Shown one piece after another: positions 10,091-19,900 of a DNA stretch of 64,000 nucleotides (its first letter is position 1; the number at the start of each line of letters is the position of its first letter). The notes under the pieces were generated by a model. It was not told the DNA's origin, searched no databases, and saw only the letters and a program-made list of their open reading frames with translations. Both the position numbers and the translations under genes were made by a program. Source of the DNA: an uncultured Methanobrevibacter sp. Its GTDB lineage: Archaea > Methanobacteriota > Methanobacteria > Methanobacteriales > Methanobacteriaceae. The stretch covers positions 18,336 through 82,335 of the forward strand of contig OMVY01000006.1 in assembly GCA_900314635.1 (NCBI GenBank), written 5' to 3'.

Positions 10091-10102
10091 AGTATAAATA
10101 AT
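10091..10102 (-). promoter_or_regulatory. TATA box of rnpB
   Basis: On the minus strand the sequence reads ATTTATACTATG, centred about 28 bp before the predicted 5' end of RNase P RNA, the usual archaeal TATA-to-start spacing. Confidence 0.55.
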
Positions 10103-10230
10103 TAAAAAAATCAATATTAATCAAATAAAATTCTTATATTCTAAAAAATAAAAAAAGGAAAATAATTAAAAAAAACCAATATTAATCCAAATAAATATCT
10201 GTTTTTCTAAAAAATAAAAAAAGGAGAATA
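10097..10230. repeat. Imperfect direct repeat of about 65 bp
   Basis: Two long imperfect copies begin AATAATTAAAAAAA at 10097 and 10161 and both end CTAAAAAATAAAAAAAGGA. A third start, AATAATTAAAAAG, follows at 10227. The repeat is AT-rich and non-coding. The whole gap 10070-10741 has no credible gene; its right end holds the terminator of the DUF2149 gene. Confidence 0.6.
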
Positions 10231-10734
10231 ATTAAAAAGAGCGAGAGAAATTATAATAATATGTAGTTTATAATAGTGAGAATATGGATAATAAATCTGA
10301 TATGTGCATATTATAGAAGATCAAACTACAAATTATTATAATTCAACAAATGGACAATGAATAAATCGATTACACAATTTCACGATATTTATTTGGGTTT
10401 TTGTTTCTAACATAAGAGATGGGTTAAATAAATACCATGTAATTAATAATTTGAGTAATAACTATATAAAGATTATTATTACTAATTTACAGCTTTTATA
10501 AAAAGAATAATACTTTTTTTAAAAACAAGATTTATTTAACAAAGCAAAAAACACCAAATTAAAAAAATAAAGAAAAAATAATAGCTTAAATAAAAAAACA
10601 AAAGCTTGTAAATTATTAAATAAACAATAAAACAAATAAAACAAGCCTTTTATAAAAATAATAAATTAATAAAATAATAATTTTAAGTAATACTTAATAG
10701 AAAAAATAAACCGGTTAATAATAAAAAAAGAAAA

Positions 10735-10756
10735 AATCAATCTATGAAGATTGATT
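10735..10756 (-). terminator. Terminator overlapping the DUF2149 stop codon
   Basis: A 9-bp perfect stem (AATCAATCT with AGATTGATT) and a 4-nt loop include the stop codon. On the minus strand it is followed by TTTTTTCTTTTTTTATT. It should end the transcript of the ExbB-like/DUF2149 pair. Confidence 0.7.
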
Positions 10757-11092
10757 TCGAACCATAATCATCTTGCCGGTGGATGGGTCCTCATAAACCT
10801 TTCCCATCTCGGTATAACCTTGTCCGGTTTGATTGCTGGTATCAGGAGTCTCATTCAATACCTGGCCTTCCTGAACTTCAGTAACTTCCTGGTTCATGGC
10901 TTCCATGACCTGCTCCTTCTGTTCCGGAGTCAGGTTCTCATTGAATAGAACGCTTTGCATGTTCCAGGCAAGCACAAGGAATACAAGGAGGCCTACTGCA
11001 ATGACAAGCATTGCATCCACTAGGTTTGCAGTACCTGCCATTGGGTCTTCTTCCTCACTTTCAAAACGACCTTTACCTCGACGACGAGCCAT
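10742..11092 (-). CDS. DUF2149 protein, ExbD/TolR-like membrane subunit
   Basis: A 116-residue membrane protein found next to MotA/TolQ/ExbB homologues in methanogens. After a basic start (MARRRGKGRF) and an acidic stretch, one membrane helix covers about residues 22-43. It holds an Asp at position 26 in NLVDAMLV, placed like the proton-binding Asp of ExbD, TolR and MotB. The rest is a polar external domain of about 70 residues without known motifs. The ATG at 11092 is preserved by GGTGATT upstream; the GTG at 11104 is part of that site. The gene lies 110 bp after the ExbB-like gene on the same strand. ExbD-like function is inferred from the Asp and the neighbour. Confidence 0.88.
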   Translation of the reverse strand: MARRRGKGRFESEEEDPMAGTANLVDAMLVIAVGLLVFLVLAWNMQSVLFNENLTPEQKEQVMEAMNQEVTEVQEGQVLNETPDTSNQTGQGYTEMGKVYEDPSTGKMIMVRNQSS

Positions 11093-11202
11093 AATAATCA
11101 CCAAAACATATAAAATCTTATCATACTGTGAATTCTAAATATTCAATGCAACCTTCTTTTTCAAAGATTATTTTTAAAATTGCATGCCATCACATATAGT
11201 GA

Positions 11203-11934
11203 TTATTTCAGCCTCTCGTCCCTTTTATCGATATTGTCCAAAATCGCATCCATCAATGCATCAAGATTGGCAAGATATTCACCAAACCATCGGCGCCTAA
11301 TTTTAGAAGCAAAGTATGCTATAGCACCTGATCCTATACCTATAACTGTTGTATTGAATGCAATTGTAATAGCACTTGCAAGTGTGGTCACATCTCCAGT
11401 ACCCAATGCGGCAAGACCTGGACCCATTGGAATAAGTGTTCCCATCAAACCAAGTGTAGGGCCTATTCTAGTAACAATATCAGTCTTATTGATATTCTGT
11501 GCGATCTTGTCTTCTTCATTGTCTATCAATCTTCGAGCCAATGTTTCTCTGGATTTCTTACCTAGATGCTCGCTTTCTGCAAGTTCTGATAAAATCCTCT
11601 TTTGAGACCTTTGGATATCCGCCTTATTTACAACATTTTTAATATCTTCAGCAGACTCTGCATCATAGATGTCGTAAATCATTTCTTTGATTAAGCTAAC
11701 AGGTACTTTCTTCCTGGAAAAGTATTCTGATAAAAGCTTCCCTAAAGTATATACAGCGAAGACTAGAAATGCTATTAAAAGAATGATTACAGGTATCTGC
11801 AATGCCTGTGTTATAGCAGTTAATGAACTATCCAGTATGGGAAGTCCTGTGCCGTTGGTAGTTGAAAACATATTGAGCAGCCCATTTGAACTTTGAAAAG
11901 CCGCTTCATCTGCAAAAATCAATGCATTTATCAT
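11203..11934 (-). CDS. MotA/TolQ/ExbB proton channel family protein
   Basis: A 243-residue channel subunit of the MotA/TolQ/ExbB superfamily, which couples ion flow across the membrane to mechanical work. The first membrane helix is at about residues 46-65. A long cytoplasmic part follows, then two helices near the end. The conserved core reads TRIGPTLGLMGTLIPMGPG and then AITIAFNTTVIGIGSGAI, with the Thr and Pro residues that line these channels. GGTGATTAA precedes the ATG. The gene lies between an adhesin gene (105 bp upstream) and the DUF2149 gene (110 bp downstream), all minus strand. It probably forms a channel complex with the DUF2149 protein. What the complex powers is unknown. Confidence 0.93.
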   Translation of the reverse strand: MINALIFADEAAFQSSNGLLNMFSTTNGTGLPILDSSLTAITQALQIPVIILLIAFLVFAVYTLGKLLSEYFSRKKVPVSLIKEMIYDIYDAESAEDIKNVVNKADIQRSQKRILSELAESEHLGKKSRETLARRLIDNEEDKIAQNINKTDIVTRIGPTLGLMGTLIPMGPGLAALGTGDVTTLASAITIAFNTTVIGIGSGAIAYFASKIRRRWFGEYLANLDALMDAILDNIDKRDERLK

Positions 11935-11960
11935 TTAATCACCAAAAAAAATAAAGGGTT

Positions 11961-11988
11961 TTAAGTCAAATTATTTAATTTGACTTAA
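11961..11988 (-). terminator. Terminator or attenuator between adhesin and ExbB-like gene
   Basis: A perfect 13-bp inverted repeat (TTAAGTCAAATTA with TAATTTGACTTAA) lies 52 bp after the adhesin stop. On the minus strand it is followed by AAAACCCTTTATTTTTTTTG and at once by the GGTGATT site of the ExbB-like gene. The ExbB-like gene therefore needs either read-through of this hairpin or a promoter in the short stretch upstream. Confidence 0.7.
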
Positions 11989-11992
11989 TGAA

Positions 11993-12073
11993 GAATTCTA
12001 TTTTATTTTAGCCATCCTCTTGACTATAATTAAAAAATTCTATTTTATTTTAACCTTGCCTGTCTTCTTGACT
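11993..12073 (-). repeat. Degenerate duplicate of the adhesin gene's 3' end
   Basis: The last codons of the adhesin gene (AVKKTGKVKIK-stop, 12040-12073) are followed at 11993-12026 by a similar stretch that still reads IVKRMAKIK-stop. Both end in the same AAAATAAAATAGAATT sequence. The second copy has no gene body and looks like the remnant of another adhesin gene's 3' end. Confidence 0.6.
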
Positions 12074-15000
12074 GCAACATAAGTCTTATCCCCAGCAAAC
12101 TTGACTGTGAACTTGTAGGTTTTCTTCTTAGACAATTTTACTTTAACAGTAGCTACACCTTTCTTATTTGTTTTTGCAGTGTATTTTTTCTTATTGACTA
12201 TGAAGGTGACCTTCTTGGATTTGATTGCCTTTCCTGTCTGGTCCTTTAAAGTTGCAGTTAATTTTTTAGTTTTAGCTTTTGCCTTGTATGTCTTTTTAGG
12301 GACAGTAAGCTTGGTTTTTGTCTTGGTCACCTTGACCTTTACAGAACTGCTGCTTGCAGTATAATAGCTGTCTCCTGCAAATTTAAGTGAAACAGTATAA
12401 GTTTTTACTGCATTTAAAGCCAGATTGAAAGTAGCTACGCCTTTGGAGTTGGTAGTTGCATAGTAGGTTTTTCTATTTACGGTAGCTGCGACCTTTCTAT
12501 TAGCAACAAGATTTCCGCTTCCATCCCTCGAGGTTACTGTGATGGTTTTTGAAGCGGTTGTGACTGTATAGGTCTTTCCAGCAGAAGACATGCTTGTGCT
12601 GTCCTTGTTCAAGACAAGTTTTCCTGCATTGGTTGAAGCAAGGAGGATTCCTTCGCCATAGAAGTATGCGACAACATCGAAAGTGTCGGTCTTGCTTATG
12701 CTTACTTTGATTTTAGCAACTCCATTTGTATCGGTTGTGCCTGTGTAGTTCTTTCCATCAACAGATAAAACAATGTTTTGGTTAGAAACAACGGTTCCAT
12801 TAGCATCCTTAAGTGCAACAGTAATGTATTTGTTTCCATTGTTCCATTTATATGAAGCGTCTGATACAGTCAAAGTAGTATTATGAGGAATTACTGGTTT
12901 AAATACGCCCCCAATATTATTTTCATCATTTTCAACAAGAGTGCTATTGATTTTTTCAATTGCATTGGTAGCCATAATTGTAATATTGTTTCTAAATGTT
13001 GAATTAATCGCCTTGTATCCAAGATAGATTCCAACACCATGATAAGGGCCTCTGACTGAAATGTTGTTGTCTATGAATGAATTGTTTTTAGAACCTTCAG
13101 CAGTGCTATTTGGACTTGCACCAATAATTCCCATAGCATAAATCATAGAATCATTGGAGTTGAGGTTTATGTTGTTGTTGGAAATAGTGTTGTTGAAACC
13201 TCCATAATGGATGAACACACCTGCAATAGTGTTGCATGATTCATTCAAGTTGTAGAAAGGATCCAGTCTTGAGCCTACGGTAACATTGTTGTTTGTGAAA
13301 TTTACATTTGAAGTGTGGACAAATAAAGCACCATAAGTTCTGAATAAGCCTGAAATCATATGTGAACCTGGAATTACACCATCCAATGATTCGGTATCTC
13401 CATCACCATCAACACATATTGTGGACCCATCAGGACAAATACTACCATCAGGACAGATAATTACACCATCAACAGAAGTATTCAAGCAACCCCTATTGTT
13501 GACAAGGTAAGTATCTCCAGAACCAATTGTTTCAATGGAGTTTCCATCTATTGTGATATTATTTGAATTGAAGGAAAAAAGCGCTGCAGTGAAGTAATTT
13601 CCTTCAGCTTTCAAAGAGCTGTTGATGATACTGCAATTGTTGGAATCAAGAACATATACTGCAAATGCTGAATAAGGATCATAAATAGAAATGTCGCAGT
13701 TTTTAATGGTTACATTATGAGTATTGTTTAATTGAATTCCCCAAAGGCGGTCTGCAAGATTTGTATTAGGATTATTGATTTTAATATTTTCCATAACTAC
13801 ATCATCAGTTTCTGATATGATGAATGTAGTGTCTTCAAATACTGCATTTACTCCAATTAGGAACACTTTTTCATTGATAGTTAATTTACCTTTGCTAGAG
13901 AAAGTACCTAAGAATAATAAAGTATCATTTTCGTTGATTTGGTTGTTAAATGAACCGGAATTGGAGAAATAATTGTAAAAAGTGCTTTCAGTAATCAAAT
14001 GAGTTGTCTCATTAACAGTTATACTTCCAGACTCGCCAATTATAAGAGTATTATTAACCAGAATATTGGTACAAAGCTTATCTACATAAATAGCACCATC
14101 CTTTGAATTACTGTATAATATATTGGTTTGTATAGTAATGTCATGAGGGAACTTAAATCTTGACTCCTTTTCAAATTTTATTGCTGATGCATTATTTGAG
14201 TCAATAATATTTGACTCAATATTTAGGTATGAGCAATCACCTTTAACATATACCCCATAATCACTAACATTAAAATTATTATCAAATATGGTTGTATTGT
14301 TACCAACAACAGTCACACCCATTCCTGTGCAGTTCTTGATGACATTGCCACTCACATTAGAATTTGTAGATGCTTGAATAACTGTGCCTACTTTAGAATC
14401 TGAAATAATGTTATCTTTTACAACAGAATTAACAGTCACATAAATAGCAAAGTCCCCACCATCATCATTAGTATTTCCACTATACCAAGTTCCATGAATG
14501 TTATATAATGTATTATTAATAATATTGTTACCTGCCTGGGTAGCACTTATACCTCTGTAAACATTGTAAACAGTATTATTAATCACATCATTATTTGCTC
14601 CCATTACTTGGATACCATAAGTAAATGAAGAAGGCAGAGGAGTCTTGCCATTTTGATCAACTGCCCATTCCATACCCCTTATACTATGGACAGTATTATT
14701 TAAAATGGTATTGTATGCATTAGCACCGCTAGTTTGACCCATTTGACCTCCACCAAGGAATCCTGTAAGGTAAATGCCGTTAGAATCATTTGTTATTACA
14801 TTATTATTGGAAATATTATTGTATAAAGAAGCGCTTAATACAATAGCTGACGGATGCCCATATCCTGTTAGATAAGCAGTTGTTTGAACTTTATTATTAG
14901 CAATACATGAATTATTTACTGCATTAAATAATATTGGATAAGATCCAGTAGCGTTTGAAAAAAGGTCACATTTTGATATAGTAATGCCAGTTACATTGAA

Positions 15001-15567
15001 AACATCAACGATAGGAGTATTTAACTTGCCCATGCTTGCTTTTAAATTAGTTATATTAGTTCCTTGTGAGCCTTTGACTAGTTTAAAATTACAGTTAGTA
15101 AATTTAGCAGTTCCGTCAGTAGATGTGATAATCAAAGGCATGTTGATGATAAAAGTTTTTGAATTGAAAGTGCCTAAAAAGTCCAAAGTGTCTCCTGCTT
15201 TTAATTTTCCAGAAATTATGTTTCCGCTTCCATTAAAATAAGTGGAATACTGATTTTCCTTAAATTTTACTGTAGATGCGAGAATTTCATTATCCTGACT
15301 GCTGCCAAGAGTATTCTCCACACCATCTTCTGTTTCAATATCTTCGATGCCATATGCATCATTGCAGTTTTCTCCAAGAGCAACAGCATCTAACGTATTT
15401 CCATCTTCAATAATATTGGAATCATCAACAATGGCTTCTTCAACTGTTAAGTCATTGGCTGCTTCCCCTACACTTTCTGAATCCACATCACTTGCACTTG
15501 CAGATCCAATAGCCAATATCAACATTATCAATAATCCCATTATTGGAATAATTTTATTAAAATTCAT
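12040..15567 (-). CDS. Adhesin-like protein, beta-helix plus basic Ig-like repeats
   Basis: A 1175-residue secreted surface protein. A signal peptide ends near residue 25 (AIGSASA). An acidic segment follows, then from about 95 to 870 a right-handed parallel beta-helix with many NosD-type turns such as NNTVYNVYRGI and NNISNNNV. The C terminus holds three Ig-like (Big_1-type) repeats of about 95 residues, each with a GxxxKxxTNxxGVAxxxV core. They become more lysine-rich towards the end (VAVKKTGKVKIK). An unusual Cys-containing loop, ICPDGSICPDGSTICVDG, lies near residue 710. GGAGAG precedes the ATG. The basic C terminus may hold the protein in the pseudomurein wall, which is inference; the ligand is unknown. 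Confidence 0.9.
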   Translation of the reverse strand: MNFNKIIPIMGLLIMLILAIGSASASDVDSESVGEAANDLTVEEAIVDDSNIIEDGNTLDAVALGENCNDAYGIEDIETEDGVENTLGSSQDNEILASTVKFKENQYSTYFNGSGNIISGKLKAGDTLDFLGTFNSKTFIINMPLIITSTDGTAKFTNCNFKLVKGSQGTNITNLKASMGKLNTPIVDVFNVTGITISKCDLFSNATGSYPILFNAVNNSCIANNKVQTTAYLTGYGHPSAIVLSASLYNNISNNNVITNDSNGIYLTGFLGGGQMGQTSGANAYNTILNNTVHSIRGMEWAVDQNGKTPLPSSFTYGIQVMGANNDVINNTVYNVYRGISATQAGNNIINNTLYNIHGTWYSGNTNDDGGDFAIYVTVNSVVKDNIISDSKVGTVIQASTNSNVSGNVIKNCTGMGVTVVGNNTTIFDNNFNVSDYGVYVKGDCSYLNIESNIIDSNNASAIKFEKESRFKFPHDITIQTNILYSNSKDGAIYVDKLCTNILVNNTLIIGESGSITVNETTHLITESTFYNYFSNSGSFNNQINENDTLLFLGTFSSKGKLTINEKVFLIGVNAVFEDTTFIISETDDVVMENIKINNPNTNLADRLWGIQLNNTHNVTIKNCDISIYDPYSAFAVYVLDSNNCSIINSSLKAEGNYFTAALFSFNSNNITIDGNSIETIGSGDTYLVNNRGCLNTSVDGVIICPDGSICPDGSTICVDGDGDTESLDGVIPGSHMISGLFRTYGALFVHTSNVNFTNNNVTVGSRLDPFYNLNESCNTIAGVFIHYGGFNNTISNNNINLNSNDSMIYAMGIIGASPNSTAEGSKNNSFIDNNISVRGPYHGVGIYLGYKAINSTFRNNITIMATNAIEKINSTLVENDENNIGGVFKPVIPHNTTLTVSDASYKWNNGNKYITVALKDANGTVVSNQNIVLSVDGKNYTGTTDTNGVAKIKVSISKTDTFDVVAYFYGEGILLASTNAGKLVLNKDSTSMSSAGKTYTVTTASKTITVTSRDGSGNLVANRKVAATVNRKTYYATTNSKGVATFNLALNAVKTYTVSLKFAGDSYYTASSSSVKVKVTKTKTKLTVPKKTYKAKAKTKKLTATLKDQTGKAIKSKKVTFIVNKKKYTAKTNKKGVATVKVKLSKKKTYKFTVKFAGDKTYVAVKKTGKVKIK

Positions 15568-15966
15568 AGTTTAATCTCTCCTTCTTTTTTAAAAATCTTT
15601 TAGAGAATAATTAAATAATCATTTGTTAAATTATATTTTTTTAGATAAGGATTTAAAAAAAGAAATCCAATTTTAGCAAAAAACCAAAATATAATTTATT
15701 AAATATAAAATTTAATTTATACATTTATATTTATAATTATATAATAATATAAATTTTACTAAATAAAATTGAAAAATCATTGAAAAAATAGTTTTACAAG
15801 AGCAATGAGCTATTAATGAATACAAAATAATAAGATTGAAATTTAAATGAATAAAAATGCTAAATAATGACTTAAAAACAGTGAAAATAATAAAAATAGG
15901 AATATAGAAACTTTAAAATTAAAATATTAATATTTGTCAGGTATTTCCTAATAAAAAATAAAATAA
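15568..15966. other. Intergenic region between adhesin genes
   Basis: About 400 bp, extremely AT-rich, with no ORF, RNA or long repeat seen. It must hold the promoter of the adhesin gene ending at 12040; several TATA-like runs occur around 15710-15750 but none stands out. Confidence 0.5.
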
Positions 15967-15989
15967 GAATAAATACAAAGTATTTATTC
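15967..15989 (-). terminator. Terminator of the membrane-anchored adhesin gene
   Basis: A perfect 10-bp stem (GAATAAATAC with GTATTTATTC) and a 3-nt loop start one base after the stop codon. A T-rich stretch (TTATTTTATTTTTTATT) follows on the minus strand. Confidence 0.65.
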
Positions 15990-15990
15990 C

Positions 15991-18900
15991 TTATTCCTCA
16001 TCATCGTCTTCGTTTTTAGCACCTAGGAAACTGAAACAGAATACCAGCATGAGAATCAATGCCACAATAGGCACATAAATACCAGATAAGGTTTTAGAAG
16101 CTATCTCTTCGATTTCACTAACTAGCAAATCGGAGGTATCGCCAGATTCACTGCCCCCAGCATCACCAATACCTTCACCAAGAGAAGACAATGCATTAGC
16201 AATTAAACCTAAATCAATTTGACCTAAAGCACTAGAACCTGATGAATCAGCATTACCAGAATATGATGAAGTACCATTTGTATGGATAATGCTATTTCCA
16301 CTATTGCCCTGCGAATTAGATGGGTTGGAAGGCTTAGATCCTTCATTGGAACCTTGTTTATGATATTTATTGCCAGTATTGCCAGAAATAACTGCCTTGC
16401 CAGACCTGTCATTAATAGCGTTATTTCCTCCACCTGCTGAAGCAGACAAAATATTGTTTGCAACAGTAGTTTCAGTGCATGTTTCATCAACATCAACTGC
16501 AAAAGGGGCATTATGCTCAATATCATTATCTGATATATTGGTATCATTAGTATATTGTTGTAAAGATATTCCTGTATTGAATAGTTTTACGGAATCAGGA
16601 TGCTCAGAACCTTGTGCAGGATCTTGTGATTCACTACCACGAGCCCTAATAAGGTTATGGGTAATATTATTATGGTTAGATGCATATAGTGCAATAGTAC
16701 TAAAGCTGCCTTCAGAATAAATCTTATTGTAACTAATGTCATTATTGCTTGCAGCATAACCTTCTATTGCATAAATGCCTGCCTTACTGGTACTGTTGAG
16801 AGTATTATTTAAGATTTTAGAACCATCTGAAATCTCTAAAGTTATACCATATGTATAATTATTCGAATCAAGTCTAAAATAGTTATCCTTAACAAGAGTA
16901 TCTTGAGAGTTGTGCCTTAGAATCATGCCCATAGCAAAGTAATCAGCTTCAATGGTAATATTGTTCTTGCTGAATATGTTCTCACATGCATAAGTGACTG
17001 ACTTACTGGTATCATCTCCGGAAGAGCCCATTCCATACAGGAAAGGATCATGTCCATGAATATAAACATTATTCTCGCTTATATTGTTCCTATTTGAATC
17101 ATAGTAAATGTAAAGACCAATCAGAATGTTTACAGAAGGATTGTATGGAACTTGGAAACCTTCCACAGTTGAAGTGACTTCAATGTCATTGTGAATGAAT
17201 TGATTGTCGCTTGAAAAGTCCAATATCACACCATATGTTTTAGAAAGCTCTGAAATACTGCGAACTCCGTCGATGCAAATGGTTTCATAATAAGGATACA
17301 ATTCGCTTGTTCCAATTGCAAGAATGCTGTTGTTTTCAAAGAGAGTGTCATATGTCTCAAAAGTTAAAAGAGCAAATACGAGATTGTCTCCTTGACATCT
17401 TATGCTATTGTTTGCAACTGTATTATTATAGGAGTCGCAGAGATATATTCCATAAGAAGTGTTCTTGTCCCATATGGTTATATTGTTTCCAGTAATCACT
17501 TCATTATCAGCTTCATAAACATAAATTCCCCAGAGATTGCAATTTCCATCATCAGTACCATTGTTTACAATATTGAAGTCCTGAACCTTACAGTTGGAGG
17601 TATTCAATAAGATAGTTGTATCCCTTAAGAATGCATTGTCCCCTATTAGGCTGACAATCTTGTTCAAGACTATCTTGCCTTTAGGTGAAAAGCTGCCGCT
17701 GAATACTAAAATATCTCCATCCTTAACAATATCTCTTAACTTTCCGTTTGAATCGAAATAGGTATTGTAGTTCTCTTCAGTTACCTGATAAACTGTACCA
17801 TCTCCCCATTCTGGAGAATAGTCAGTTGCAATAGGATTGATGATGGATTTATCTCCAATACTATTGTTTTCACATAACCATCTTTCAGTGGATGACTGGG
17901 CAATATTTATAGCATAATCATTTGAAGTGTAGATAGTGTTATTGTAAATGGAAATGTTATAAGGCCTGTTGGATCTTGATTGGTAAATGGATAAAATACC
18001 GATTCCCAATCCGGAACCTTGATTCGCACCTATATCGGATAAGGAGTTTACAATATTGTCGTAGACTTCAGTGTCTTTAGGAGTGCCCTTTATGCTTATT
18101 CCTGCACCGGATAAGAAGTCTATTGTATTGTCGTGAACCTTTGAATTGTGACCTCCTTCAACATCCCCTATTCTAATACCATCTCCACTGCTGTTAATTT
18201 GAATATAGTTTCCGTAAACATCGCTATTGGAACCTACAAGAATACCTGCACCAATCACATCTGCATTGTAAATTGAGTTGTTGGCAATTAAAGTGTCATT
18301 GCCTCCATAAATACCATAATCCCCACCTATTCCGTTGTTTTCATCAAAACCGTTTATATCATAAATCTTGTTTCCTATGATATAGTTATGAGGATAGCTT
18401 GAATGAATTCCACGATACATGCGATAAATGGTATTGTTCTCCACATGATTATAGTTTCCAGTCAGATAAACACCGTAAGACCAGAATGAAGGAGTTTCAG
18501 CAGTGGCCCTAATTGTATTGTTAGCTATGATATTGTTATTAGATATGGAACTGCCATAACAAAGGTATACTCCATAGGAATTTTCAACTGTGATGTCATT
18601 GTTAACAATTGAATTCCAGTGGGCATCCCTTAAGCTAATACCTGAATGCTGCCAACTGCTATTGTCTCCAGAATTCTCTTCATCATAATTGACTTCTGAT
18701 GAATCTATTGCAGTGCTTACCGGAACAACAGTTTTTATAATATTATTTTCTACAATACAGTTATAGGTGAAGCCATCAAGGGAAATAGGATAGCCGTTAT
18801 GTCCAGTAGTGAAAATATCATTATTTAAAATCTTGACATATGTGGATCCAATTACCCAAACTGCAGATATGTCTGGAATGTCTGATTCAATTTTCAAGTT

Positions 18901-19458
18901 GGAAACGATTGCATCATAAGCAAAATTCTCATTTGATACATTTACGTAGTATATTGGAGAATTCTTCAAGAAAGCATTGTTTTCAGTGCTTGTAATGGTT
19001 AAAGGAATATTTATTATAAATTTCTTATTAGAAAAATTACCGGACAAATTAATAGTGTCATTGGCTTTTACCAATGAATTGATTAAATTACCATCTGAAC
19101 CGAAATAGTTTGAATAATCATTTTCAGTTATTGTATGGACGGTTTTTCCACCATCTCCAATAGATTCTGAATCTGCATTCTCTTTCAGGATTTCACAACT
19201 TGATATGTCATCTTCAGAATCTGATTCAATAGAATTTGAAAGACCTGAATCAAAGCTATCTGAAGAACCCAAATCAACATTGGAATCAATGTTATCTGAA
19301 GAAGCTAAATCCATGCTGGAAACTGGAATGGATTCCAGGTTGTCTGACAGGTTCTTGATGACATCATCACTTGAAGAAGCGCTAGCAGTGTTTAATCCTA
19401 TTAAAAGAAAAAGCAGGACGAATAACAAAGTGAATCCAATTATTCTCTTACTTTTCAT
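15991..19458 (-). CDS. Adhesin-like beta-helix protein with C-terminal membrane anchor
   Basis: A 1155-residue surface protein. The signal peptide is MKSKRIIGFTLLFVLLFLLI with likely cleavage after NTASA. An acidic, Ser/Asp-rich segment follows, then a very long right-handed beta-helix (about 110-1010) with NosD/PbH1 turns such as GNYNHVENNTIYRMYRGIH. A Gly/Ser/Asn-rich linker (about 1020-1080) leads to one C-terminal membrane helix (YVPIVALILMLVFCFSFLG) and an acidic tail, EDDDEE. Unlike its neighbours it has no basic Ig-like repeats, so it is anchored in the membrane. GGAGGTG lies six bases before the ATG at 19458. A TTG at 19461 is in frame but less likely. The ligand is unknown. Confidence 0.9.
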   Translation of the reverse strand: MKSKRIIGFTLLFVLLFLLIGLNTASASSSDDVIKNLSDNLESIPVSSMDLASSDNIDSNVDLGSSDSFDSGLSNSIESDSEDDISSCEILKENADSESIGDGGKTVHTITENDYSNYFGSDGNLINSLVKANDTINLSGNFSNKKFIINIPLTITSTENNAFLKNSPIYYVNVSNENFAYDAIVSNLKIESDIPDISAVWVIGSTYVKILNNDIFTTGHNGYPISLDGFTYNCIVENNIIKTVVPVSTAIDSSEVNYDEENSGDNSSWQHSGISLRDAHWNSIVNNDITVENSYGVYLCYGSSISNNNIIANNTIRATAETPSFWSYGVYLTGNYNHVENNTIYRMYRGIHSSYPHNYIIGNKIYDINGFDENNGIGGDYGIYGGNDTLIANNSIYNADVIGAGILVGSNSDVYGNYIQINSSGDGIRIGDVEGGHNSKVHDNTIDFLSGAGISIKGTPKDTEVYDNIVNSLSDIGANQGSGLGIGILSIYQSRSNRPYNISIYNNTIYTSNDYAINIAQSSTERWLCENNSIGDKSIINPIATDYSPEWGDGTVYQVTEENYNTYFDSNGKLRDIVKDGDILVFSGSFSPKGKIVLNKIVSLIGDNAFLRDTTILLNTSNCKVQDFNIVNNGTDDGNCNLWGIYVYEADNEVITGNNITIWDKNTSYGIYLCDSYNNTVANNSIRCQGDNLVFALLTFETYDTLFENNSILAIGTSELYPYYETICIDGVRSISELSKTYGVILDFSSDNQFIHNDIEVTSTVEGFQVPYNPSVNILIGLYIYYDSNRNNISENNVYIHGHDPFLYGMGSSGDDTSKSVTYACENIFSKNNITIEADYFAMGMILRHNSQDTLVKDNYFRLDSNNYTYGITLEISDGSKILNNTLNSTSKAGIYAIEGYAASNNDISYNKIYSEGSFSTIALYASNHNNITHNLIRARGSESQDPAQGSEHPDSVKLFNTGISLQQYTNDTNISDNDIEHNAPFAVDVDETCTETTVANNILSASAGGGNNAINDRSGKAVISGNTGNKYHKQGSNEGSKPSNPSNSQGNSGNSIIHTNGTSSYSGNADSSGSSALGQIDLGLIANALSSLGEGIGDAGGSESGDTSDLLVSEIEEIASKTLSGIYVPIVALILMLVFCFSFLGAKNEDDDEE

Positions 19459-19461
19459 CAA

Positions 19462-19866
19462 ACACCTCCAGTAATTTTCTTATTTCAACAAACATGTGCA
19501 AAACTTTAATCCACCTTATGATTTTTAAAGCAGACAAAAGTTTTCATATTAAAAATATTTTATAATTAAAGTTTCTTTAAATAATATAAAATATGATTGA
19601 TACATTATTAATTTATTACTTTTAATATTAATAAATATTCTTATTTATTAGAAAAGATTATTTTTATAAAAAAAGTAAACCCTAATTTTAAAAAAAATGA
19701 AAACAATACACTAATATTAAAAATTAAAAAAAAGCACACTAATCTTTAAAAAAACAAGTTAATGTTTTAAAAAAGTAAACAAACTAATGTTTAAAAATCA
19801 GACAGAGTAATTTTAAAAAAATTAACTAATATTTAAAAAAATCAATAATTAAAAAAAGAAAAAGTA
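19462..19866. other. Intergenic region with degenerate short repeats
   Basis: About 400 bp, AT-rich, no gene. From 19700 to 19850 there is a loose series of ACTAAT-(N)-TTTAAAAA units roughly every 25-35 bp, probably a decayed tandem repeat. Confidence 0.4.
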
Positions 19867-19888
19867 GAAAAGTAAAAAATTACTTTTC
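19867..19888 (-). terminator. Terminator of the third adhesin gene
   Basis: A perfect 9-bp stem (GAAAAGTAA with TTACTTTTC) and an A4 loop lie 12 bp after the stop. On the minus strand CTTTTTCTTTTTTTAATT follows. Confidence 0.65.
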
Positions 19889-19900
19889 TTTAAATTCAAC

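Noticed and set aside
11180..11605. 141-codon frame on the plus strand
   Set aside because: Antisense shadow of the MotA/TolQ/ExbB-type gene.
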